From: Chitinophagaceae bacterium
GTDB lineage: Bacteria > Bacteroidota > Bacteroidia > Chitinophagales > Chitinophagaceae
Direction of reading: 5' to 3'
Assembly (NCBI GenBank): GCA_016710935.1
Contig: JADJTY010000001.1
Span: 310,001 to 374,000, forward strand
Length of the DNA stretch: 64,000 nucleotides
In this document: piece after piece, positions 44,747 through 51,151 of the stretch
How positions within the stretch are numbered: the first letter of the stretch is position 1
Layout of the letters: each line of letters begins with the position of its first letter
The notes under the pieces: generated by a model
What the model saw: only the letters and a program-made list of their open reading frames with translations
The model's database searches: none
Told to the model about the DNA's origin: nothing
Made by a program: the position numbers and the translations under genes

Positions 44747-44775
44747 AATGCTGTTGTTTATTTCAGGGCTGCCAT

Positions 44776-44810
44776 AACCCTTACGGCGGCTTCAAGGTGC
44801 GTAAGCGGTT
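44776..44810. repeat. REP palindrome, diverged copy
   Basis: A second 35-base unit of the same layout, opening AACCCTTACGGCGGCTT and closing GTGCGTAAGCGGTT. It shares outer bases with the other copies but has CTTACG/CGTAAG in place of CGTCAG/CTGACG. Lies 30 bases upstream of the RAYT start codon. Confidence 0.7.
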
Positions 44811-44854
44811 ATTTAGATGTTTTATCCAGGTTAGCTAACCTCTTTTTATCAGCC

Positions 44855-44889
44855 AACCGCCGTCAGGGTTTATAACCGCTGACGGGGTT
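44855..44889. repeat. REP palindrome, copy 2 (right of RAYT)
   Basis: AACCGCCGTCAGGGTT ... AACCGCTGACGGGGTT, the inverted partner of 44102-44136. It ends seven bases from the umuD stop, so the RAYT unit 44102-44889 fills the umuDC gap almost exactly. Confidence 0.85.
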
Positions 44890-44896
44890 AAGCACC

Positions 44897-45328
44897 TCAC
44901 ACATTGCGGATGATATATACTACCACACCCCAGATCTTAAAATCCATAAACTCACTCACATCAATAGGCGAAAGCTTGGGTGTTTCCGGTATCAGCCGCA
45001 GGCTGTTCATTGTTTTTTCGTAGCGGCGTATCAGCATGTCGCCATCAATAACCGCAATTACAATTTTGCCGTTCTGGGGTTTCAGGCTCCTGTCTACGAT
45101 CACAATATCGCCATCATAAATACCGGCATTGATCATGCTGCTGCCACTCACCCGCATAAAGAATGTTGCCGGTTTATTGCGGATGAGCTGTTCGTTCAGG
45201 TCAATGCCCCGTTCCATATAATCATCCGCTGCGGCGCCAAACCCGGTTGCGTTGGCGGTGGGTACATCCTGCTGCTTAAAACCCTTACTGCCGCTATAAC
45301 TGCTGCCAAAAAACTTTTCCACTTCCAT
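44897..45328 (-). CDS. umuD: UmuD-like S24 peptidase-fold protein
   Basis: A 143-residue LexA/UmuD-type protein. GFGAAADDYMERGIDLNEQL aligns with the UmuD N-terminal arm and FFMRVSGSSMINAGIYDGD with the active-site serine. Two changes stand out: the residue before the scissile Gly is Thr (TGF) rather than Cys or Ala, and the position of the catalytic Lys, in IDGDMLIRRYEK, appears to be Arg. If the alignment is right, self-cleavage may be impaired. It is encoded upstream of umuC but separated by the RAYT unit. Confidence 0.85.
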   Translation of the reverse strand: MEVEKFFGSSYSGSKGFKQQDVPTANATGFGAAADDYMERGIDLNEQLIRNKPATFFMRVSGSSMINAGIYDGDIVIVDRSLKPQNGKIVIAVIDGDMLIRRYEKTMNSLRLIPETPKLSPIDVSEFMDFKIWGVVVYIIRNV

Positions 45329-45346
45329 AAAAATTAATTTTAAATA

Positions 45347-45382
45347 CCAAATTATTTAGTAAATTTATGCTAAAATAATTGG
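45347..45382. promoter_or_regulatory. Inverted repeat between divergent umuD and 2H-like genes
   Basis: CCAAATTATTTAG at 45347-45359 faces CTAAAATAATTGG at 45370-45382; the inner TTTAG/CTAAA halves are perfect with a ten-base spacer. The element is central in the 87-base divergent intergenic region, where an SOS-type repressor would be expected to control both genes. The protein that binds it is unknown. Confidence 0.5.
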
Positions 45383-45415
45383 GAAACAAATTTTTGATTT
45401 TGATATCTGTTGGTT

Positions 45416-46018
45416 ATGGAGATAAAAATAAACGGATGTGTTCCGCAGCTTTTTGAATACCAGTTGGTAATAGACCTGCCCGCCGGTTTGCGCCTGCAGG
45501 TTGAAGCAGAAAGGCTGCAATTAACAGCAAACTATGGCATACTGCAACCACCCACCGGCAGGCCCGCTGTTTCACTGGCAAGGTTTAAAGCCAGTAAAAT
45601 GATGGAAAATAAAATAATCAGCAAACTGCAACAACTGGTGATAAAAGAAAAGCCCTTTATGATTGAACTGCGGGATTATGGTAGTTACCCGATGCATGCC
45701 ATTTTTATTGAAATTGACAATCAGGCCAGGGTTTTGGAATTAATAAAAAATCTGAAACAGGCCAGGCAGTTGATGAGGGCGGCGGGTGATGAACCTTATT
45801 TTTTGCTCGACCCTCAAGTAGTGCTGGCAGGAAGACTGGACAATGATACATTCATAGAGATAATGAAGGAGTATGCGCATAAAAATTTTGCCGGTAATTT
45901 TTTAGCTGATTCTTTTTTATTACTAAAAAGAAATGAACAGGAAAAGCGCTATGAAATGGTAAAGCGTTTTGAGTTTGAATACAAAGCGGTAAAAAAGCCG
46001 CAGGGGGTTTTATTTTAA
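45416..46018 (+). CDS. 2H phosphoesterase (LigT/2'-5' RNA ligase)-like protein, active-site histidines lost
   Basis: About 200 residues, a paralogue of the protein at 46755 along its whole length (for example ELRDYGSYPMHAIFIEI against ELKDYGSFPAHTIYIQV). The two HxT motifs of the family are replaced: RPAVSLARF and PQVVLAGRL have Val where His is expected, so it is probably not catalytic by the classic mechanism. It is divergent from umuD across a likely operator and converges on the SRAP gene, overlapping nine bases. ATG at 45416 is taken over TTG at 45410. A nucleic-acid-binding role is a guess. Confidence 0.68.
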   Translation: MEIKINGCVPQLFEYQLVIDLPAGLRLQVEAERLQLTANYGILQPPTGRPAVSLARFKASKMMENKIISKLQQLVIKEKPFMIELRDYGSYPMHAIFIEIDNQARVLELIKNLKQARQLMRAAGDEPYFLLDPQVVLAGRLDNDTFIEIMKEYAHKNFAGNFLADSFLLLKRNEQEKRYEMVKRFEFEYKAVKKPQGVLF

Positions 46019-46729
46019 CAGCGCCAGTTCGGGATATTCAAAAGGGGCTAATGTTTCAATGGCATTACTGTCTTCGGTTCTGGAAGTAATGCGTTTGCTG
46101 ATGGTATGGTTTTGCATTTTTTCTTCGGGGTAAGGAATGAAAAAAGAGTTGATCTCTTCTTTGGTGAGATTGGGGCTTAACCATCTTTTATAAAGGGATG
46201 GAGGTACAATAACGGGCATCCGGTTTTTGAGGTTATGGATTTTTTCCATCATGGGGTTGGCACCGGTGGTAAGAATTGAAAAGCTGTTAACAAGTTCGCC
46301 GGTTTCTTTATCCACCCAGGATGCGTAAATACCGGCAAAACAAAAAACCTGTTCGCCCTGCATTTGGATCAGATGGGGATACTTTTTTTTCTGAAAGTCC
46401 ATCCATTCAAAAAAGCCATCTGCTACAATTAAACAACGGTTATTTGAAATAGAGGAGCGGAAAGCAGGTTTTTCAAAAACAGTTTCTGAACGGGCATTTA
46501 AGGTTTGGGTTTTTAATTTATCAGCATCGGCCTTTGTTTTTACCCAATGTGGAATTAAGCCCCAGTTAAACATTTGTACCTGGTCCGGCTGTTTTTGAGT
46601 AATGACAGGCATTTGTAAAAAACTAAAACCACTGGCATGAAAAACAGGTTGCCAGTCGTCATCCCAGCTTACGCCAAGTTGGATCTCGATCTCGGCTTTT
46701 TGTTTTGTAAGTGCATAATGAAAACACAT
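46010..46729 (-). CDS. SOS response-associated peptidase / abasic-site crosslinker (SRAP, YedK-like)
   Basis: A 239-residue SRAP protein beginning MCFHY, so Cys2 becomes the N-terminal nucleophile that forms a thiazolidine with abasic sites in single-stranded DNA. LNARSETVFEKPAF has the conserved glutamate region, CLIVADGFFEWMDF and IHNLKNRMPVIVP carry the active-site His and RMP motif. Normal length. The divergent neighbour starts 25 bases away, and the 3' end overlaps the other 2H-like gene, so the three are closely linked. Confidence 0.92.
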   Translation of the reverse strand: MCFHYALTKQKAEIEIQLGVSWDDDWQPVFHASGFSFLQMPVITQKQPDQVQMFNWGLIPHWVKTKADADKLKTQTLNARSETVFEKPAFRSSISNNRCLIVADGFFEWMDFQKKKYPHLIQMQGEQVFCFAGIYASWVDKETGELVNSFSILTTGANPMMEKIHNLKNRMPVIVPPSLYKRWLSPNLTKEEINSFFIPYPEEKMQNHTISKRITSRTEDSNAIETLAPFEYPELALLK

Positions 46730-46754
46730 AGATGGCTTACTATTTGAAATAATA

Positions 46755-47387
46755 ATGCATAAAGTTACGATTATGAAAAATATAGTTAACCCTATTCCCG
46801 GGTATAAAATAAATGAGTATACGCTTGTGTTAAACCCACATGAAGAATTGAGAAATAAGATTGTTCATGTGAAAGAAGCATTTGCAAAAAAATTTAACAA
46901 CAAGAGTGCTTTATACAGCAAACCCTTTATTTCATTGGCAAACTTTACGCAATATGAAATGATTGAAGAAAGAATTGTGAATAAACTGCATGCTATTGCA
47001 ATGGGTTATTATCCATTTAAGGTGGAATTAAAAGATTACGGAAGTTTTCCTGCTCATACCATCTACATACAGGTAACTAGTAAAGTGCCTGTTCAAAATT
47101 TAATAAAACTGATCAGAACCGATATGCAACGCCTGATGAAGCTGGATGATGATAACAGGCCACATTTTATGATGGAACCACATCTTACCATTGCCCGCAA
47201 ATTAAAACCCTGGCAGTACGAGCAGGGCTGGCTTGAATACAGTCACAAACATTTTACCGGTAGGTTTATTACCGACGGAATGTTATTATTAAAACGCCCG
47301 GTTGGCGAATTAAAATATCAAATAGCAAAACGTTTTGATTTTGAAAATTTACCGGTGGCAATAAAACAGGGAGACTTGTTTGGATAA
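46755..47387 (+). CDS. 2H phosphoesterase (LigT/2'-5' RNA ligase)-like protein
   Basis: A 210-residue paralogue of the gene at 45416. The second catalytic motif is intact, PHLTIARKL (HxTxAR), while the first is degenerate, KPFISLANF (Ile for His). Enzymes of the superfamily act on 2'-5' or cyclic phosphodiesters with two HxT motifs, so half the active site remains. An internal ATG at 46773 is an alternative start. The gene is divergent from the SRAP gene with only 25 bases between start codons. Family good, activity uncertain. Confidence 0.7.
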   Translation: MHKVTIMKNIVNPIPGYKINEYTLVLNPHEELRNKIVHVKEAFAKKFNNKSALYSKPFISLANFTQYEMIEERIVNKLHAIAMGYYPFKVELKDYGSFPAHTIYIQVTSKVPVQNLIKLIRTDMQRLMKLDDDNRPHFMMEPHLTIARKLKPWQYEQGWLEYSHKHFTGRFITDGMLLLKRPVGELKYQIAKRFDFENLPVAIKQGDLFG

Positions 47388-47392
47388 ATTTT

Positions 47393-47475
47393 ACCACGAA
47401 GTACACAAAGCAAAAAACAAAGAACACGGGGGCTCTTTGTGTACTTCGTGAAAATCCTTAGTGCTCTTTGTGGTA
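47393..47475. repeat. Inverted intergenic repeat
   Basis: CACGAAGTACACAAAG (47395-47410) and CTTTGTGTACTTCGTG (47435-47450) are perfect 16-base arms around a 24-base loop; a partial copy, CTCTTTGTGGTA, follows at 47464-47475. Wording of this kind is spread between genes in many Bacteroidota. It overlaps an upstream in-frame start at 47439 of the radical SAM gene, arguing for the later ATG. Confidence 0.7.
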
Positions 47476-47483
47476 AAATAAAA

Positions 47484-48593
47484 ATGAATGAAAATCTAAA
47501 ACAAGACCATCATAAAGTAAAAACAGTCAGCCAGGAAGAAAAAATACAATACCTCGCCGGCCGTGGCGCACAGTTCAACACCAAAAACCGTTTTTTAAAA
47601 GATGAAAAAACGCAGGAACATATTGAGGGTGTTGATGATTGGGAAGCAGGCAACATGGCCACGCAATACATAGAGATGCAATCCAAAACAATTGTAAACA
47701 AAGTGGAAAGCAAAGACGTAGGTATGAGCTACAGCATGAACCCCTATGCGGGTTGTGAGCATGGCTGCATTTACTGCTATGCCCGCAATGTGCATGAATA
47801 CTGGGGTTACAGCGCCGGACTGGATTTTGAGCAAAAGATACTGATCAAAAAAAATGCACCACAACTGCTGCGTAAATTTCTCATGCATCCCAAATGGGAG
47901 GGAACACCCATTATGCTCAGTGGCAATACCGATTGTTACCAGCCTGCCGAACAAAAGTATCGTTTAACAAGAGGACTGCTGGAAGTATGCAATGAATTTA
48001 ATCAACCGGTTGGCATACTCACCAAAAACAGCTGGATATTAAAAGACAAAGATGTACTGCAGGAAATGGCGAAGAAAGGAATTGTATCGGCCATGGTTTC
48101 CATCACCTCATTTAATGAAGACCTGCGGCGCAGCATGGAACCCCGTACCACCACCGCCAAACAAAAATTAAAAGTGATCAATGAATTAAGCAGTGCCGGT
48201 GTACGTATGGGCGTAATGATGGGGCCCATGATACCGGGACTGAATGAACATGAAATGCAACGCATCATGAAAGCAGCCGCAGATAACGGGGCAACATTCA
48301 CCGCTTATACTTTCATCCGTTTAAATGGTGCCATTAAATTCTTATTTCACGACTGGTTGTATAAAAATTTTCCCAACCATGCTGATAAGGTTTGGCATTT
48401 AATAGAGCAAAGCCACAATGGAAAAGTAAACGACACCCGCTGGGGCGTGCGCATGCGGGGCGAAGGAAGCATTGCTGATATGGTAGCGCAGCAATATAAA
48501 AAATATGGCAAGCTGTATAACATGAACGCAGAGGAGTGGAGTTTGAATACAACATTATTTCAGCGGCCGGGGCAGCAGGGAAAATTATTTTAA
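47484..48593 (+). CDS. Radical SAM protein, PA0069/spore-photoproduct-lyase-like family
   Basis: About 369 residues with the cluster motif CEHGCIYCYARN (CxxxCxxC), which binds a 4Fe-4S cluster and AdoMet, followed by TPIMLSGNTDCYQPAEQ and GVMMGPMIPGLNE, all typical of the PA0069 family. That family is related to DNA photoproduct lyases, but its reaction is not established to my knowledge. The N-terminal 60 residues are charged. ATG at 47484 is chosen because the extension to 47439 lies in an intergenic repeat. Its neighbours are DNA-damage genes. Confidence 0.85.
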   Translation: MNENLKQDHHKVKTVSQEEKIQYLAGRGAQFNTKNRFLKDEKTQEHIEGVDDWEAGNMATQYIEMQSKTIVNKVESKDVGMSYSMNPYAGCEHGCIYCYARNVHEYWGYSAGLDFEQKILIKKNAPQLLRKFLMHPKWEGTPIMLSGNTDCYQPAEQKYRLTRGLLEVCNEFNQPVGILTKNSWILKDKDVLQEMAKKGIVSAMVSITSFNEDLRRSMEPRTTTAKQKLKVINELSSAGVRMGVMMGPMIPGLNEHEMQRIMKAAADNGATFTAYTFIRLNGAIKFLFHDWLYKNFPNHADKVWHLIEQSHNGKVNDTRWGVRMRGEGSIADMVAQQYKKYGKLYNMNAEEWSLNTTLFQRPGQQGKLF

Positions 48594-48685
48594 TTTTCAC
48601 TTTCCCTGAAACTATTGATTATAGAGTATTTTCAGGCGCGTAAAAAATACACAACAAAAAATATATTTATAAATTTTAATAAAAA

Positions 48686-48718
48686 TTTGGAAGTATCAAA
48701 AAAATAAATTCATCTTTG
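48686..48718 (+). promoter_or_regulatory. Bacteroidota promoter for small ORF/RNA
   Basis: TTTG at 48686-48689 and CATCTTTG at 48711-48718 (one change from TAnnTTTG) are 21 bases apart, the same spacing as in the riboswitch promoter at 59661. The surrounding DNA is very AT-rich. Confidence 0.6.
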
Positions 48719-48749
48719 CAACGCAAATAAAATTTAAAAACAACAAAAC

Positions 48750-48845
48750 ATGTTACGCACACAACTACCTATTGAAGCGGTAAATTGTTTTAGTTCGCTT
48801 GTGGCGAATTACAACGATTGCGGGGCATGTTATGCTGCATCATAA
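48750..48845 (+). CDS. Candidate 31-residue Cys-containing peptide
   Basis: ATG at 48750 opens 31 codons beginning MLRTQLPIEAVNCF and ending DCGACYAAS before TAA. Three Cys, no signal peptide and no membrane segment. The frame lies between a plausible promoter and a strong terminator with nothing else in the 357-base gap, so the region is a transcription unit: either a short peptide gene or a small RNA. A radical SAM gene ends 157 bases upstream, which makes a modified-peptide idea tempting but unproven. Confidence 0.45.
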   Translation: MLRTQLPIEAVNCFSSLVANYNDCGACYAAS

Positions 48846-48876
48846 GTTTTACCAAAACCAACTGATTCAAAAAGGG

Positions 48877-48901
48877 CCCCGACAAAAAGTTGGGGTTTTT
48901 T
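48877..48901 (+). terminator. Rho-independent terminator
   Basis: CCCCGAC and GTTGGGG form seven pairs (one G-T) around AAAAA, followed by six T. It ends the small transcription unit 31 bases after the peptide stop codon. Confidence 0.85.
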
Positions 48902-48956
48902 AATGCGTGCCATCTCTAACATAATTATTCTAATTTTACCGGAATAAAAATTGCTG

Positions 48957-50438
48957 ATGCATTCAACCACAGATAAAATAAAGGAACTGTTCTCTTCTTT
49001 TTCAAAAGCTGAGATTACCGCCATTGACAAATTACCACAGGCGGGCAGCGAACGCCATTACTTTCGTATTCATACCCCAGACAAATCCTTTATTGCTACT
49101 TACGGTGCCAATTTAAAAGAGAATGAATCTTTTATTTATTTTTCAAAACATTTTAAGAAAAAGAATTTGCAGGTACCGGCAGTACTCTGTATCAATGACG
49201 AAAGAAGTATCTATTTACAGGAAGATTTTGGGGATATCTCCCTGCTGAACAAGCTGGAAGAAAACGGTTTTACAACAGCCGCATACGATCTGTATAAAAA
49301 AAGTTTGCAGCAACTGGCGCTGTTGCAGATTAAAGGACACGAAGGGTTGGATTATAAAAAATGCCTTACCAATAGTTCCTTCGGCAAACAAGCTATAATG
49401 GCCGATCTGTTGTATTTTAAATATTATTTCCTGGATGCTTTACGGCAGCCTTATGATAAACAAAAACTGATAGATGACTTTGAAGCGTTGAGCAATTACC
49501 TGAGTCACACTGAATATAAATATTTTATGTTTCGTGATTTTCAGAGCCGCAATATTATGGTAACCCCCTACTTTGGAGGTTCCGGCAACGGAACGAACGA
49601 AGTTCAGGGGGAGGTTCATTTTATAGATTACCAGGGCGGCATGAAAGGGGCTCCTCAATATGACGTGGCATCTTTATTATGGCAGGCAAAAGCAAATTTG
49701 CCCGATGAATGGAAACAACACCTGCTGGAAGATTATATGGATGCTTTTGAAAAAGTAGTGGAGGAGCCCATTGATAAAGATGTTTTCCGCAGCCAGTACA
49801 ATGGCTACGTACTTATTCGTTTGCTGCAGGTGCTTGGTGCTTATGGTTTTCGTGGTTTGTTTGAGCGCAAGGCCCATTTTTTAACCAGCATACCACTGGC
49901 ACTGCAAAACTTAAAATGGTTTGTGCAGAATCAAAGCCTGGGTATTGCCGTACCTGAATTTAAAAAAGTGCTGGAGCTTTGTGTCAGCAACGAAGTGATA
50001 CAGGAGTTTACACCGGTGCAGGCAACGGATCAAACGCCGTTACTGGTTACCATTAGTAGTTTTTCATTTATTAAAACCGGTTATCCCAAAGATGAAACAA
50101 AAAATGGTGGTGGTTTTGTTTTTGATATGAGAGGGATACTAAACCCGGGCAGGTTCGATGAATACAAACATTTATCGGGGCTTGATAAGCCGGTAAAGGA
50201 TTTTCTGGAACAGCAATCCAAGATGCCGGATTTTTTAAATGGTGTCTACAGCATTGTTGATATTTCGGTAGAGGATTATATTAAAAGAGGTTTTGAGAAC
50301 CTGTCAATAAATTTTGGATGCACCGGCGGACAGCACAGAAGTGTGTATGCAGCAGAAGCTATTGCAAGGCATCTGCGCAATAAATTTAAAGTAAAAATTA
50401 GTCTCACGCATACAAATAAAGATAACTGGGTAAGATGA
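48957..50438 (+). CDS. AmgK-like sugar kinase fused to RapZ C-terminal domain
   Basis: Two regions in 493 residues. Residues 1-335 are an aminoglycoside-phosphotransferase fold as in AmgK: FMFRDFQSRNIMV is the catalytic loop and FIDYQGGMKGAPQYDVASLLW the metal-binding aspartate. From about 355, VTISSFSFIKTGYP to INFGCTGGQHRSVYAAEAIA is the RapZ C-terminal domain, which in RapZ binds glucosamine-6-phosphate. ATG at 48957 is taken instead of TTG at 48951. It overlaps the MurU-like gene by four bases, pointing to cell-wall amino-sugar salvage. Confidence 0.82.
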   Translation: MHSTTDKIKELFSSFSKAEITAIDKLPQAGSERHYFRIHTPDKSFIATYGANLKENESFIYFSKHFKKKNLQVPAVLCINDERSIYLQEDFGDISLLNKLEENGFTTAAYDLYKKSLQQLALLQIKGHEGLDYKKCLTNSSFGKQAIMADLLYFKYYFLDALRQPYDKQKLIDDFEALSNYLSHTEYKYFMFRDFQSRNIMVTPYFGGSGNGTNEVQGEVHFIDYQGGMKGAPQYDVASLLWQAKANLPDEWKQHLLEDYMDAFEKVVEEPIDKDVFRSQYNGYVLIRLLQVLGAYGFRGLFERKAHFLTSIPLALQNLKWFVQNQSLGIAVPEFKKVLELCVSNEVIQEFTPVQATDQTPLLVTISSFSFIKTGYPKDETKNGGGFVFDMRGILNPGRFDEYKHLSGLDKPVKDFLEQQSKMPDFLNGVYSIVDISVEDYIKRGFENLSINFGCTGGQHRSVYAAEAIARHLRNKFKVKISLTHTNKDNWVR

Positions 50439-51151
50439 GAGCAATGATTTTTTCAGCAGGATTGGGTACACGGTTTAAACCCTGGACAGATCAACATCCA
50501 AAGGCATTGGCGCTGGTGAATGGTAAATCTTTATTGCAGCGTAATATTGAGTATTTACAGAAATATGGCATCACCGATGTTGTAGTAAATGTTCATCATT
50601 TTGGAGACCAGATAAAGGAAGCCATTAAAAAAAATAACGGATGGGGAAGCAATGTAATTGTGAGTGATGAAACCAACGAAGTGCTTGAAACGGGTGGAGG
50701 ATTGTTAAAAGCAAGGGGCTTGCTGGAAAGCAGTGAACCCTTTGTTACACTTAATGTAGATATTCTCACTGATCTTAACCTCAATAAACTTTTTGAATTT
50801 CATACAAAAAGGCAACCGTTAATTTCGTTCGGAGTAACCAGCCGTGAAACCTCCCGTTATTTTTTGTTTGATGAAAATGATCGCCTTTGCGGATGGAGAA
50901 ATACCAAAACAGGCGAGGAAAAGATCTCTGTACATACATCCCACCAGGTTCAAAAAGCATATAGCTGCGTTGTAATATTTCAATCGGAAGTTTTCGGCCT
51001 TATAAAACAAACAGGAAAATTTTCTTTAACTGAAACTTACCTTGATCTTGCAAAAGAGAACCTTATACTGGGTTACGATCACAGCGGCGATAAACTGGTT
51101 GATGTAGGTAAGCCTGAAAGCGTTGCTATTGCTGAAAAATTGTTTAATTAA
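50435..51151 (+). CDS. MurU-like nucleotidyltransferase
   Basis: A 238-residue sugar nucleotidyltransferase beginning MRAMIFSAGLGTRFKPWTD, the GxGTR nucleotide loop, followed by HPKALALVNGKSLLQR, then VTLNVDILTD with the metal-binding aspartate. Length and motifs match MurU, which makes UDP-MurNAc from MurNAc-1-phosphate made by AmgK. The gene overlaps its kinase partner by four bases and the converging beta-barrel gene by eight. The pair would bypass de novo UDP-MurNAc synthesis. Confidence 0.84.
   Translation: MRAMIFSAGLGTRFKPWTDQHPKALALVNGKSLLQRNIEYLQKYGITDVVVNVHHFGDQIKEAIKKNNGWGSNVIVSDETNEVLETGGGLLKARGLLESSEPFVTLNVDILTDLNLNKLFEFHTKRQPLISFGVTSRETSRYFLFDENDRLCGWRNTKTGEEKISVHTSHQVQKAYSCVVIFQSEVFGLIKQTGKFSLTETYLDLAKENLILGYDHSGDKLVDVGKPESVAIAEKLFN

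Noticed and set aside
47439..47483. Upstream start for the radical SAM gene
   Set aside because: The extra residues lie in an inverted intergenic repeat.
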